Shown piece by piece: positions 43,107 through 52,603 of a DNA stretch of 64,000 nt. A program made the translations under genes and the position numbers. The stretch comes from JAGVPT01 sp963717445. Lineage in GTDB: Bacteria > Bacteroidota > Ignavibacteria > UBA10030 > UBA8401. Every line of letters begins with the position of its first letter. Position 1 is the first letter of the stretch. Location of the stretch: NCBI GenBank assembly GCA_963717445.1, contig OY970334.1:3286001-3350000 (forward strand), given 5' to 3'. The notes under the pieces are model-generated. The model searched no databases, was not told where the DNA came from, and worked only from the letters and a program-made list of their open reading frames with translations.

Positions 43107-44390
43107 ATGAAATATAAAATACTATTTTTCATTCTTCTGTTTGTGACAGCAACGGCGTCTGCACAGCTTGCGACGGGACGATTCACGACATCGTTTTATG
43201 GCTGGCAGGGCCGGAACGCAGATCTGGACATTCAAAATTATATGCGCGGTTTTGAGAACGTCCAGTTCGACCTTTCCCAGCAGAATTTTTCATTCAACAC
43301 GAACTTTCAGTATTCAAAAGATTTCGGTACAACAATCGGCACTGACCCTGATCTGCAGCTTTCGTCGTTGGTCCTGAGGGCGCGAAACATCGCTGACGTC
43401 GGAGACATTTCTGTCGGCCGTCAGTACGTCTTTGCGGGAGTCGGCAATGGCTTGATCGACGGTGCGGTTGCAAAAGCAATGTTGTTTGATAGAAGAGTTG
43501 GCGTCACGGCGTACGGAGGATACAATATCATTGAATCGCGCTCGATCGACCTAAAAGAAAGTCTTCCGGACAATTCGCTGTATGGGGGACAAATTACGGT
43601 GGAGCCGGTCGAGAACGGTATCGTCGGCCTGAGCTATATGAAGATGACACGTAAGCCGGAGCCGTTTACCGCTCTTCGCGCCGATTCATTATTCGACCCG
43701 GAAGTAATTCTCATCGCGTACTCGCCGACGGAAGAAGAATATGCCAGTGTCGATGCACGGTACAGTTTCATGAATGGTGCGAGCCTCTACGGCCGCTCGG
43801 ACTATGATTTCAATTTCCAGAGAATTTCGCGGGCTGAAATGGAAGCCCGTGTTGGAATTTTTTCTTCACTGAGTGCAACCGCCGACTACCTCTACCGTCA
43901 GCCGGAGGTTGCGTACAATTCGATCTTCTCTGTTTTCAACACCAATAGTACCCAGGAGTTAGAAGCCGGTCTTGATTATGAGGTGATGCCATTGTTTCAC
44001 ACGTTCGCACGTTATGCGTTGGTTCAGTACGTTGACGACAATAGCCAGCGTGTAACGGTCGGCGGTTCGTACGATATTATTAACGTCTCCTACACGCAAA
44101 ACTTTGGCTACGAGGGCGACTTGAATGGCCTGTCCATCCAGGCAGTGTATCCGATGATGGAACGGAAATTTGTGCCGAACATCGGATTCGGTGTTGCAGG
44201 TTATCAAATGTCCGATGATGCTCCCAAAAATACCGTTGTCAACGGCAGCGTTGGAGCCACATACCGCCCACTGCCTGCGTTCTCCACCGATGCCCAGGTG
44301 CAATGGATGCGTAATCCGCTCTACTCAAACAACGTCCGCGTGTTTTTGAAAGTAAACTACTGGTTCAGTGATCGTCTCAGTTGGTTCTAA
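43107..44390 (+). CDS. Outer-membrane beta-barrel protein next to multihaem cytochromes
   Basis: 427 aa with signal peptide (MKYKILFFILLFVTATASAQ). The mature protein is made of alternating beta strands throughout and ends in DRLSWF, the aromatic end of outer-membrane barrels. No cysteine motif is seen. It is smaller than MtrB-type barrels. The 14-haem cytochrome gene begins nine bases later and a 7-haem lipoprotein gene follows, so a role as a sheath or partner in a porin-cytochrome conduit is plausible but unproven. A plain porin is the alternative. Confidence 0.8.
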   Translation: MKYKILFFILLFVTATASAQLATGRFTTSFYGWQGRNADLDIQNYMRGFENVQFDLSQQNFSFNTNFQYSKDFGTTIGTDPDLQLSSLVLRARNIADVGDISVGRQYVFAGVGNGLIDGAVAKAMLFDRRVGVTAYGGYNIIESRSIDLKESLPDNSLYGGQITVEPVENGIVGLSYMKMTRKPEPFTALRADSLFDPEVILIAYSPTEEEYASVDARYSFMNGASLYGRSDYDFNFQRISRAEMEARVGIFSSLSATADYLYRQPEVAYNSIFSVFNTNSTQELEAGLDYEVMPLFHTFARYALVQYVDDNSQRVTVGGSYDIINVSYTQNFGYEGDLNGLSIQAVYPMMERKFVPNIGFGVAGYQMSDDAPKNTVVNGSVGATYRPLPAFSTDAQVQWMRNPLYSNNVRVFLKVNYWFSDRLSWF

Positions 44391-44399
44391 GGAAACTCT

Positions 44400-45620
44400 A
44401 TGAGAAACAAAATTCTTTTGTTTGGAGCGTGTCTCGCAGCAGTGGTTGTTGCCGCATTCGGCGGAGGTTGGTCGGACAACGGCAATGCCAAAGCGGATGC
44501 CGACACTGTGAAGGTGATCAAATTCTCCCATCAAAAACATATCAATGAATTTGGGATTGATTGCGCGACATGTCACGCTGAAGCTGCGACAAGCCAGGTA
44601 TCGTCGGATACGCTGATTCCCGGACACGCAGTGTGCCAGACGTGCCATGAAGACCAGGTGAACAAAACGTGCGGGTATTGCCACGCCGACGAGAAAAATC
44701 CCAAGGGGTTCGCTCGAGAAACGCGGGAACTCAGGTTCAATCACAAGAAGCATGTGACCGACGGGAAGATGGAATGCGTAACGTGCCACACCGGCTTGGA
44801 TAAGGTTGACTATGCTTCTGAGGCGAACATGCCCACAATGGCAACGTGCAACACATGCCATAACAATACAAAGGTCAATAACCAGTGCGAGACATGTCAC
44901 ACGAATCTCGCTACACTCCGCCCGGCATCACATAATCAAGGAAATTTTGTAAAGAACCATGCAACGCTCGCGCGGTTGAATGCAATGGATTCGCAATGCT
45001 CAATGTGCCACACAGAAAGCTATTGCGCGCAATGCCACGACGGGTCTAATTTAACGGCGTTGTCAGCTAAAGAAAAAACCGGCATGATCTCTCCCCGCAC
45101 AATGGGGGACGACAAATCGCAAGCGTTGAAAGGACAGTCGATCCACGATATCAATTACCGTTTCACTCATGGTATTGAGGCGCGGGGCCATGCCGCGGAT
45201 TGCCAGGTTTGCCACCAAGAACAGGCGTTTTGCAACGATTGCCACCAGACCGGAAGCCAGGCGCTTGGCGGAACAATTCCTACTTCTCATGAAGCGGCTG
45301 GGTTTGTCACTATCGGAGTCGGGACAGGTGGCGGAGAACACGCACGCCTTGCCCGCCGCGAAATCGAAAGTTGCATGTCGTGCCATGACGTTGAAGGGGC
45401 GGACCCCGTATGTATGAAATGTCACGTGGACCCGGACGGCATCAAGGGCACAAATCCAAAAACGCATCCGAGCGGATTTATGACCAGCAACCACGGTGAT
45501 TGGCATACGAACGCCGGTGCAACATGCTTTGCATGTCACACCGATCCTAATGCAAAACCGGTCTCCATGGGTGGAATCGCAGGCCAAGGTTTTTGCGGGT
45601 ATTGTCATGGAAAAAAGTGA
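44400..45620 (+). CDS. 14-haem cytochrome c
   Basis: 406 aa with a signal sequence (ILLFGACLAAVVVAAF). Fourteen CxxCH motifs are present (CATCH, CQTCH, CGYCH, CVTCH, CNTCH, CETCH, CSMCH, CAQCH, CQVCH, CNDCH, CMSCH, CMKCH, CFACH, CGYCH), and repeated FSHQKH and FNHKKH motifs give distal histidines. There is no membrane anchor. It is encoded between a barrel protein and a lipoprotein cytochrome and is therefore a candidate for the wire inside or behind the barrel. It should be matured by the CcmF encoded downstream. Confidence 0.92.
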   Translation: MRNKILLFGACLAAVVVAAFGGGWSDNGNAKADADTVKVIKFSHQKHINEFGIDCATCHAEAATSQVSSDTLIPGHAVCQTCHEDQVNKTCGYCHADEKNPKGFARETRELRFNHKKHVTDGKMECVTCHTGLDKVDYASEANMPTMATCNTCHNNTKVNNQCETCHTNLATLRPASHNQGNFVKNHATLARLNAMDSQCSMCHTESYCAQCHDGSNLTALSAKEKTGMISPRTMGDDKSQALKGQSIHDINYRFTHGIEARGHAADCQVCHQEQAFCNDCHQTGSQALGGTIPTSHEAAGFVTIGVGTGGGEHARLARREIESCMSCHDVEGADPVCMKCHVDPDGIKGTNPKTHPSGFMTSNHGDWHTNAGATCFACHTDPNAKPVSMGGIAGQGFCGYCHGKK

Positions 45621-45627
45621 GCAAACT

Positions 45628-46542
45628 ATGAAAACAAGTGTGTATCGTGGAATTATTTTCGTCGTGTCTCTTGGATTGCTGGCGGGTTGCAGTAAATTGA
45701 AGAATGACCAAATACCAACGGCTCCGACGCTGAGCGTCCATGGAGTTGGGTTTACAGACCCTTCGTCGACGAATTTTCACGGCAATGCAGTTCGACAATT
45801 AAATTGGGACATGACGACTTGTAAATCGTGCCATGGGGGAAATTTCGCAGGCGGCACAGCGCAGTTGTCCTGTCTCACCTGTCATACTCAGCCAAATGGA
45901 CCGGAAGCGTGCAATACATGTCATGGTACGTTCAACGCCCCGGTCAGTAACATCGCATTGTGGGCTCCTCCTCGGGATGTGAGCGGTGATACGTTGACGA
46001 CGAGCCGAGGCGTCGGTGCACATCAGGGACATTTGCAAGCGACGATTGGGAAAGCACTTCAGTGCCAGGAATGCCATACGGTGCCGGCACAAGTGTATGT
46101 TGCAGGGCATCTCGATCATCCTTTGCCTGCGATAGTTGCTATGAATGATACGCTCGCTAATTTATCTTCGGGAAACGGAGCGCTTGTTCCACATCCGGCC
46201 TACGATGCCACTCAATTACAATGCAACAATACTTTCTGCCACGGAAATTGGCAGGTGCAAAAATCATCTGCACCTGCAGACAGGCAATACATCTATATCG
46301 ATTCTATGATCGTTGGGTCAAATTATTCTCCAAAATGGACAGGAGGAATAAATGAGGCGGCGTGCGGCACCTGTCATGGTCTGCCGCCAAAGGGGCATCT
46401 GGGATATGGAACGTCGGATCTTCCCGTCACCGAGTGCGGTGGCTGCCACGTGGGAATCGTTGATGAAAACGGTAAAATCATGAATCCGGCAAAACATATC
46501 AACGGAAAGATTGATTACGAGATGACTGAAAGAAATTTCTAG
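45628..46542 (+). CDS. Multihaem lipoprotein cytochrome c with a CX4CH site
   Basis: 304 aa from ATG 45628; ATG 45607 is possible. The lipobox LLAGC predicts a lipid anchor. Haem motifs are CKSCH, CLTCH, CNTCH, CQECH, CNNTFCH (CX4CH), CGTCH and CGGCH. The CX4CH/CxxCH mix is characteristic of the Geobacter-type secreted cytochrome family found at cell surfaces. It lies seven bases after the 14-haem gene. Its location at the outer membrane, perhaps facing outwards, is inference. Confidence 0.88.
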   Translation: MKTSVYRGIIFVVSLGLLAGCSKLKNDQIPTAPTLSVHGVGFTDPSSTNFHGNAVRQLNWDMTTCKSCHGGNFAGGTAQLSCLTCHTQPNGPEACNTCHGTFNAPVSNIALWAPPRDVSGDTLTTSRGVGAHQGHLQATIGKALQCQECHTVPAQVYVAGHLDHPLPAIVAMNDTLANLSSGNGALVPHPAYDATQLQCNNTFCHGNWQVQKSSAPADRQYIYIDSMIVGSNYSPKWTGGINEAACGTCHGLPPKGHLGYGTSDLPVTECGGCHVGIVDENGKIMNPAKHINGKIDYEMTERNF

Positions 46543-46563
46543 TATTTCGAACGGAGCGGAGTG

Positions 46564-48798
46564 ATGGCAGGTACGATTATTTTGGTTATTGCGTTGGTGA
46601 GCGGTCTGGTTGCGGTGTGGTCATACTATCAATCTGCATCAGGAACGCAGAATCTCCTGAGCCTTGGAAGGAAGGGACTTTACGTTAGCGCCGCCGCTAT
46701 TATTGCCGCGGCAGCGCTGCTCTTAGGAAATATTCTTCGGCATGATTTTTCGTTTGCTTATGTTTGGAATTACAGCGACAGAAAATTACCGCTCCAATTT
46801 CTCATCTCGACATTCTATGCAGGACAAGAAGGGAGCTTCCTCTTTTGGGCCTTTTGTTCGTCCATCCTGAGTTTCTTCGTGCTGCATTACACAAGAACGC
46901 GCAAGCTTGAAGCACATGTGTTGGCAATTTTTCTCGCGACCCAATCGTTCCTCGTGCTCATCCTTCTTTTCAAATCTCCTTTCACAATGATTTGGGATGC
47001 TTTCCCCGGGCAAATCCTTCCGGGTCAAATTCCCGCTGACGGCAAAGGCCTGAACCCCTTGCTGCAAAATTTTTGGATGGTCGTTCATCCGCCGGTATTA
47101 TTCATAGGGTTTGCGGTGACCGCTGTTCCTTTTAGTTTTGCGGTAGCAGCTTTATGGCGGAAAGATTTCACCTCGTGGGTGACGAGCGCTTTCCCGTGGG
47201 CGCTATTTTCAGGATTGATTCTCGGTGTGGGAATAATGCTCGGCGCGTATTGGGCATACGGCGTTCTTGGGTGGGGCGGTTATTGGGGGTGGGACCCTGT
47301 GGAAAATTCATCGCTTATTCCATGGCTTGTGCTGATGGCGTTAGTGCATACGATGGTGATTCAAAAAAGGACCGGAAATTTCGTGCGAATGAATTTTGTG
47401 CTTGCGATCCTCTCGTTCTTTTTTGTCATCTATAGCACATTCCTGACTCGAAGCGGAGTTCTTGGCGATTCATCGGTCCATTCATTTACCGACCCGGGGG
47501 CTGCAGTGTACGGTTTGCTGATCGTGTTTCTTGTCGCCGTTGCTCTTCTCGGTTTCGGGATGATGTATTTTCGTCGTCATGAGCTGAGGATTCACGCTGC
47601 GCCGTTAAAATATCCTTCGCGGGGATTTGTCGTCAGCCTCGGCTCATTTGCATTGCTGGCATTGTCTGCGGTTGTTCTGTTTGGGACGAGCCTGCCGATT
47701 TTTTCAAAAACAACCGTCGAATCGTCGTTCTACGATACGATGAGTCTTCCTATTGCCGCCGCTATTGCTCTCTTGATCGGGTGGAGCCTTCTTCTTCGCT
47801 GGGAGAATGAGGATGGCTCAGCACTGTTCAAACGATCGCTCAAGTGGATCATCGCCTCTTTGATTGTCGCTTCAGCGATGGCGTATTTCGGGGTCCGCGA
47901 TATCGTGATGCTCTTTTTCGGATTCTCGTCTGCATTTGCGTTCTTTGTCAATATTGAAATCGCGTACCTTACGGCAAAAGGCGACCCTCGTTTGATGGGC
48001 GGAAAAATTGCACACATCGGGCTGGCGCTCTTCTTTCTCGGCGTTCTTGCGTCGGGAAAATATGGTGAAAAGCAGCATCTCGCACTCTCATTAAATATGC
48101 CCCAGCAGGCATTCGGCTACACGCTCACCTATAAAGGAAGCAGACCGGTTGAGGGGAAAAAATTTGCATTTGATATCGAGATGGAAAAAGGAGCGACACG
48201 ATTTCAACTTTCTCCGGTCATGTTTGAAACGGGCGATCAGGGGACCATGCGCCGTCCCGATATTAAATCTTTTTTGACGAGCGACATTTACATTTCTCCC
48301 GTTTCATTAGATCGTTCTGAAAACACTGACGAACATGGCGGCGAAATGGTGTCCATTAAAAAAGGGGAAACGGTTTCATTGGGAAATGTCAAGGCGACGT
48401 TTGTGAAGTTCGATATGGGAAGTCACGGTATGGATGCGATGACAAGCGGAGGCGGGATGGCTGTAGGGTCAGTGCTGGAGTTGACCTCCGCACAAGGGAA
48501 AGAAACTGTAACGCCGGTTGCAGTGTACACCCAGCAGAGTGCGCCGACGTTTAAACCCGCTGCTTCGAAGCTCCTCGGTGCAAATATCCAGCTTGTCAGC
48601 ATGAATATCGACATGGGGTCGAAACAATCGATAGTGACGCTGGAGGTGGTTCGCCCGAATATGTTGCCCGCTGCGGCGGGTGAGGTGTTGGAGATCGAAG
48701 CGAGCATGAAGCCGTTGATCAGCCTTGTTTGGTCGGGCACGATATTGTTGTTCATCGGATTACTTGTCTCTATGCTTCATCGGAAGCACGAAGCATAG
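46564..48798 (+). CDS. ccmF: Cytochrome c haem lyase subunit CcmF
   Basis: 744 aa from ATG 46564; GTG 46561 is adjacent. About 14 membrane helices are present, with the tryptophan-rich haem-handling WWD motif (WGGYWGWDPVENSSL, residues about 236-250) and histidines such as in VVHPPVLFIG. It attaches haem to CxxCH motifs in the periplasm as part of the system I pathway. The length is typical (630-750). Its position 21 bases after three cytochrome/barrel genes ties it to their maturation. No other ccm gene is in the window. Confidence 0.93.
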   Translation: MAGTIILVIALVSGLVAVWSYYQSASGTQNLLSLGRKGLYVSAAAIIAAAALLLGNILRHDFSFAYVWNYSDRKLPLQFLISTFYAGQEGSFLFWAFCSSILSFFVLHYTRTRKLEAHVLAIFLATQSFLVLILLFKSPFTMIWDAFPGQILPGQIPADGKGLNPLLQNFWMVVHPPVLFIGFAVTAVPFSFAVAALWRKDFTSWVTSAFPWALFSGLILGVGIMLGAYWAYGVLGWGGYWGWDPVENSSLIPWLVLMALVHTMVIQKRTGNFVRMNFVLAILSFFFVIYSTFLTRSGVLGDSSVHSFTDPGAAVYGLLIVFLVAVALLGFGMMYFRRHELRIHAAPLKYPSRGFVVSLGSFALLALSAVVLFGTSLPIFSKTTVESSFYDTMSLPIAAAIALLIGWSLLLRWENEDGSALFKRSLKWIIASLIVASAMAYFGVRDIVMLFFGFSSAFAFFVNIEIAYLTAKGDPRLMGGKIAHIGLALFFLGVLASGKYGEKQHLALSLNMPQQAFGYTLTYKGSRPVEGKKFAFDIEMEKGATRFQLSPVMFETGDQGTMRRPDIKSFLTSDIYISPVSLDRSENTDEHGGEMVSIKKGETVSLGNVKATFVKFDMGSHGMDAMTSGGGMAVGSVLELTSAQGKETVTPVAVYTQQSAPTFKPAASKLLGANIQLVSMNIDMGSKQSIVTLEVVRPNMLPAAAGEVLEIEASMKPLISLVWSGTILLFIGLLVSMLHRKHEA

Positions 48799-48851
48799 GA
48801 ATGGAAAAGGAAATTCACAATTACCGTCATTAATTTTTGAATGGAGCTACC

Positions 48852-49091
48852 ATGATGACAGAAACGACGCCAAAACCGCTGACAGAAAATGTCGCCGGAA
48901 GATTTCACGTGCTGGATTCCTGCAATGGCTGCGGGCTTTGCATGTCGTACGCCATTCACAGCTTCACGTTTGACGATTCGGCGTGCTTCTATTATGTGTA
49001 CCGTCAGCCGGAAAGCCAGGGAGAGCTCGAGGATGTGCTTCGGGCGATTTCCGTATGTCCGATGAATGCAATCAAGGATAGAGGGAACTGA
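48852..49091 (+). CDS. Small ferredoxin, single 4Fe-4S cluster
   Basis: 79 aa from ATG 48852, preceded by GGAG; a TTG at 48837 is less likely. The ligands CNGCGLC and the distant VCP fit one [4Fe-4S] cluster. A low-potential electron carrier is expected, possibly for the pyruvate:ferredoxin oxidoreductase encoded 5 kb downstream. It starts a run with the alanine-dehydrogenase-like and CoA-transferase-like genes. Confidence 0.85.
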   Translation: MMTETTPKPLTENVAGRFHVLDSCNGCGLCMSYAIHSFTFDDSACFYYVYRQPESQGELEDVLRAISVCPMNAIKDRGN

Positions 49092-49162
49092 AGCTTCCTT
49101 TGTGCTTGCGTCCGTCAATAACAAAAACCGCGGCACAGAGAGTAGACTACAAACCAATTTCT

Positions 49163-50308
49163 ATGAACATCGGAATACTTAAAGAGACCGGCCGTTTGGA
49201 ACGGCGTGTCGCTCTTTCCCCAGCCGGAGTTCATGCGCTCGTCGTCGTTGGGCACACCGTGCATGTTGAGCGGCTGGCAGGCGCGGCGGCTCTCTTCACC
49301 GACGAAGAATATATCACAGCCGGTGGAGTGACGGCATATAGTGGGGAAGAAATCATCAACAGATCCGAGCTCGTGTTAAAGATTTCCCCTCCCTCGGAAA
49401 AAGAGCTGCAGCAGTTATCGAAGGGGCAAGCGATTTTTTCTTTCCTTAATCTTGCGATATCACGGCGAAAAGAGATCGAAGCGCTACTTCAGCGTGAAGT
49501 GACCGCGCTTGCATACGAGCTCATCGAAAATGCCCGGGGCGAACTAGGAGTATTGCAGGTGATGAGCGAGATTGGAGGGCAAATTTCCATGCACGTTGCC
49601 GCGCACTATCTGCAAGGAAAAGAGGGAGGCCGGGGAATTTTGTTGGGAGCTATCCCTGGAGTTCCACCGGCGTCTGTCGTTATCCTCGGTGCGGGCACGG
49701 TCGGAAGGACTGCAGCTCGCATTGCCGTAGGAATGGGTGCTTCCGTCATTCTCCTCGACAAAGATATCTCGCGCCTCCGACAGGTTGAAGAAATTTTGCA
49801 ATGGAAGATTACTACCGCGACCGCAACGGATTATAACATTACGCGCGCTGTCCGCGATGCCGATGCCGTTATCGGCGCGGTGTTGCTGAAAGGTGAAAAG
49901 GCCCCCCATATTGTCACAGAAGAAATGGTGAAGGGAATGAAAGCCGGCTCGGTGATCGTCGATGTTTCCATCGATCAAGGTGGATGCGTTGAGACCAGCC
50001 GGCCGACGTCACTCAGCGACCCTGTTTTCGTCCGTCACGGCGTCGTTCATTACTGCGTGCCGAATATGACCGCAACCGTCGGCCGCACTGCCACGTCCGC
50101 GCTAACAAACGCGATGGTCCCGTATTTGCTGGAAATTGCAAACACCGGAATTGAAAAATCGTTTCGGGCAAATTCCGGTCTTGCCAAAGGTGTGTGTACG
50201 TTTGCAGGCCATTGTACCAACAGTGCAGTTGCAAGGATTTTTGATTTACAGTTGACGAATTTATCGTCTCTTCTCACAAGTTATCCCGAAGCTGAATATG
50301 CCCTATGA
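49163..50308 (+). CDS. Alanine dehydrogenase/transhydrogenase-alpha family protein
   Basis: 381 aa from ATG 49163, which gives the family's usual start (MNIGILKETGRLERRVALSPAGV). The Rossmann NAD site is VVILGAGTVGRTAARIAVGMG, and VDVSIDQGGCVETSRPTS matches alanine dehydrogenase. However, the residue at the catalytic His96 position is Asn (FSFLNLAI, N96), so oxidative deamination of alanine is uncertain. The stop overlaps the next gene's start by four bases (ATGA). It could act on another amino acid or have lost catalysis. Confidence 0.8.
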   Translation: MNIGILKETGRLERRVALSPAGVHALVVVGHTVHVERLAGAAALFTDEEYITAGGVTAYSGEEIINRSELVLKISPPSEKELQQLSKGQAIFSFLNLAISRRKEIEALLQREVTALAYELIENARGELGVLQVMSEIGGQISMHVAAHYLQGKEGGRGILLGAIPGVPPASVVILGAGTVGRTAARIAVGMGASVILLDKDISRLRQVEEILQWKITTATATDYNITRAVRDADAVIGAVLLKGEKAPHIVTEEMVKGMKAGSVIVDVSIDQGGCVETSRPTSLSDPVFVRHGVVHYCVPNMTATVGRTATSALTNAMVPYLLEIANTGIEKSFRANSGLAKGVCTFAGHCTNSAVARIFDLQLTNLSSLLTSYPEAEYAL

Positions 50309-51618
50309 ATTGGCTGGAACAATATAAATCCAAAGTTGTGTCGCTGGAAGAAGCCGTCTCCACGGTGAAGTCTGAAGACCGGGTCTTCGTCAGCGGCAAC
50401 GCGGCCACCCCGCTCTTCTTAACGCGTGCTTTGGCAGAGCGGAAGCAGGAGCTTCTTCACGTGGAGCTCAATCATTTGCTTCTCATCGGCGACGACCCTC
50501 TTTCAAAGCTCGGGATGGAAAAACATTTCCGGCACAATTCCCTCTTCGTTGGCCCGGCTGATCGTGCGGCGATAGCCGATGGAAGCGCGGACTGTGTGTC
50601 GGTACATCTTTCCGAGATTCCGGCGTTGTTTACTAAGGGTATTATTCCGCTGGATGTGGCGTTCGTTCATCTCTCGCCCCCCGACGAGCACGGGTTCATG
50701 AGCCTCGGGGTGGAATGTGCGGGAACGAAAGCCGCGATCGAGAGCGCGAAGATCGTTGTCGCTCAAGTGAATGATAAAATGCCCCGGACGCTTGGCGATG
50801 TTTTTATCCATGTTTCGCATGTCGACAAAATTGTCGAGTGCTCGGAAGAGCTTGAAACACTTCCCCACGGAACGGGCTATTCCGATGTTGAAATGAAAAT
50901 CGGTTCGCACATCGCGGCACTCATTGAAGACGGCTCGACGTTGCAACTTGGAATCGGAGGGATACCCGACGCTGTGCTGTCCAACCTCGACGGGAAAAAT
51001 AATCTCGGCGTTCACACGGAGATGGTATCAGACGGAGTTGTCAGGGCAATAGAAAAGGGAATTATTACAAACCAAAAAAAAACGCTCCATCCGGGAAAGG
51101 TGATTGCAACATTTGTCCTCGGCTCCAAACAACTGTACGAGTATGTTCACAATAACCCGTATTTTGAGATTCATCCGTGCGATTACACGAATAACCCGTT
51201 CATTATTTCTCACAACGAAAACATGGTTGCCATTAACTCCGCCATTGAAGTGGACATTACCGGCCAGGTCTGCGCCGATTCGATCGGGCAGACGATCTAC
51301 AGCGGTTTTGGCGGCCAAGTAGACTTTATTCGCGGAGCGGCGATTTCTAAAGGCGGCAAACCGATTATCGCTCTCCCGTCGACGGCGAAGAACGGAACGA
51401 TATCGCGCATCGTGGGGCAATTGTCTCCGGGCGCAGGCGTCGTTACATCCCGCGCCGATGTTCATTATGTTGTGACCGAGTTCGGCGTTGCATCGTTACA
51501 CGGCAAAAATATGCGGCAGCGGGCCGATGCTTTGATAGCCATCGCCCATCCGCAATTTCACGACGAGCTTCAAAATGCTGTTCGTTCGAAATTTAAGACG
51601 TACTATTCGCATTCGTAG
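50305..51618 (+). CDS. Acetyl-CoA hydrolase / 4-hydroxybutyrate CoA-transferase family protein
   Basis: 437 aa, usual length for this class. The Glu in HTEMVSDGVV is the expected CoA-thioester-forming residue, and the glycine-rich GIGGIPDAVL and YSGFGGQVDFIRGA motifs are present. It exchanges CoA between acyl-CoA and carboxylates such as acetate, succinate or butyrate, or hydrolyses acetyl-CoA. ATGA overlap with the preceding gene shows coupled translation. It may feed acetate or acetyl-CoA metabolism alongside pyruvate:ferredoxin oxidoreductase. Confidence 0.92.
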   Translation: MNWLEQYKSKVVSLEEAVSTVKSEDRVFVSGNAATPLFLTRALAERKQELLHVELNHLLLIGDDPLSKLGMEKHFRHNSLFVGPADRAAIADGSADCVSVHLSEIPALFTKGIIPLDVAFVHLSPPDEHGFMSLGVECAGTKAAIESAKIVVAQVNDKMPRTLGDVFIHVSHVDKIVECSEELETLPHGTGYSDVEMKIGSHIAALIEDGSTLQLGIGGIPDAVLSNLDGKNNLGVHTEMVSDGVVRAIEKGIITNQKKTLHPGKVIATFVLGSKQLYEYVHNNPYFEIHPCDYTNNPFIISHNENMVAINSAIEVDITGQVCADSIGQTIYSGFGGQVDFIRGAAISKGGKPIIALPSTAKNGTISRIVGQLSPGAGVVTSRADVHYVVTEFGVASLHGKNMRQRADALIAIAHPQFHDELQNAVRSKFKTYYSHS

Positions 51619-51651
51619 CAGTTTACCAATGACCATGAAGGGGTTCAGACA

Positions 51652-51915
51652 ATGAATTGTGTGCAAGTTCCAAAAGATAAACTTGACTGGATTGCAAAAG
51701 AGAGCAATCAGGTTTTTGTGCTGACCGTTGAAATGGAAAAAGTTCTCGATTGGTACCGCGATCATCCGCATTTCCCGCTGGATTTTGACAAGGTCCGAGC
51801 AAAAGTTATGGAAGCGCACACCCGGATCGAGGGGATTGCCACAGTGATGAATGAGATACGGCAGCCGAAGGCTCCCCAATCGGTTGAAGATTCCGCAACG
51901 GACGTTTGGCTCTGA
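51652..51915 (+). CDS. Small hypothetical protein
   Basis: 87 aa, helical, no signal peptide. The sequence (DKLDWIAKESNQVFVLTVEMEKVLDWYRDHP) has a natural composition and continues the operon direction, 33 bases after the CoA-transferase gene. The ribosome binding site is weak. No family recognised. Confidence 0.55.
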   Translation: MNCVQVPKDKLDWIAKESNQVFVLTVEMEKVLDWYRDHPHFPLDFDKVRAKVMEAHTRIEGIATVMNEIRQPKAPQSVEDSATDVWL

Positions 51916-52270
51916 GGGTGTCAAAGAAATAATATGAAAGTACAGCGCGCGCTGCCGTTTCCGTACCGCGTGCCTCGGTCAAGAAAAACAGGAAACAGTT
52001 CACGTACGAATCACGCATGACAATGAAAGCAAGGAACGTTGAAATATAATTAGGATGGATGACGTCGATGAACAAAGGGAGATGGTTTGCGTTGACGGCT
52101 GTTGTTGCGATGATACAGGATCTAACAACCTGCTCCGACCGCGGCTCTACGCCCCGAGTTCTTGCAATGGACGCAAAGAACCATGAGACTAAAAATTTCA
52201 ATTCATTCCCGATCGAAATTTCTGAAAGGGATGTTGACGATTGTCTTTCATAACATAAAGGAGAACCATC
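51916..52270. other. Intergenic region with a doubtful small frame
   Basis: A 64-codon frame at 52059-52253 has a weak signal-like start and a cysteine but no ribosome binding site or motif. I see no convincing gene. AAGGAG at 52258 belongs to the next gene. Confidence 0.35.
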
Positions 52271-52603
52271 ATGCTTGAGGAGTATTGGAACGCTGTGCAG
52301 CAGAAAGTATGCGTGAAGTGTATCGACGGCGACCGCCACGGGAACTGCCGCCTGTCCCAACAGTTTGACTGCGGACTCAAAAAATACTTTTCCCGGGTTG
52401 TGCACGTTGTTCAGACGACACACAGCGAGAATATCTTAGACTATTCCACGGCGTTGCGCCGGGAAGTCTGCTCACATTGCCAGGAACAGACCGCCGAAGG
52501 CCAGTGCTATGTGCGAAATATGCTCGACTGCCCGCTTGACCGGTATTTCCCGCTCATCATCGGGACGATCAGCGAAGTACAACAGATGCAGATAACCCGT
52601 TAG
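52271..52603 (+). CDS. Cysteine-repeat protein, two CX2CX8CX7C units
   Basis: 110 aa with AAGGAG seven bases before the ATG. Two copies of a 35-residue unit have identical cysteine spacing: C14-C17-C26-C34 and C67-C70-C79-C87, with shared features (VC..C, G.C, DC.L..YF). Four cysteines per unit could bind zinc or an iron-sulfur cluster. No membrane segment. The gene precedes a small kinase-like protein and a response regulator, so a redox-sensing role is possible. I do not recognise the family. Confidence 0.78.
   Translation: MLEEYWNAVQQKVCVKCIDGDRHGNCRLSQQFDCGLKKYFSRVVHVVQTTHSENILDYSTALRREVCSHCQEQTAEGQCYVRNMLDCPLDRYFPLIIGTISEVQQMQITR

Noticed and set aside
43107..44390. MtrB/OmbB homologue
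   Set aside because: The barrel is much shorter and lacks the N-terminal cysteine motif, so I report only a barrel with suggestive context.
52059..52253. 64-codon frame that could be a small lipoprotein
   Set aside because: No ribosome binding site, poor signal peptide, overlapped by opposite frames, no recognisable motif.
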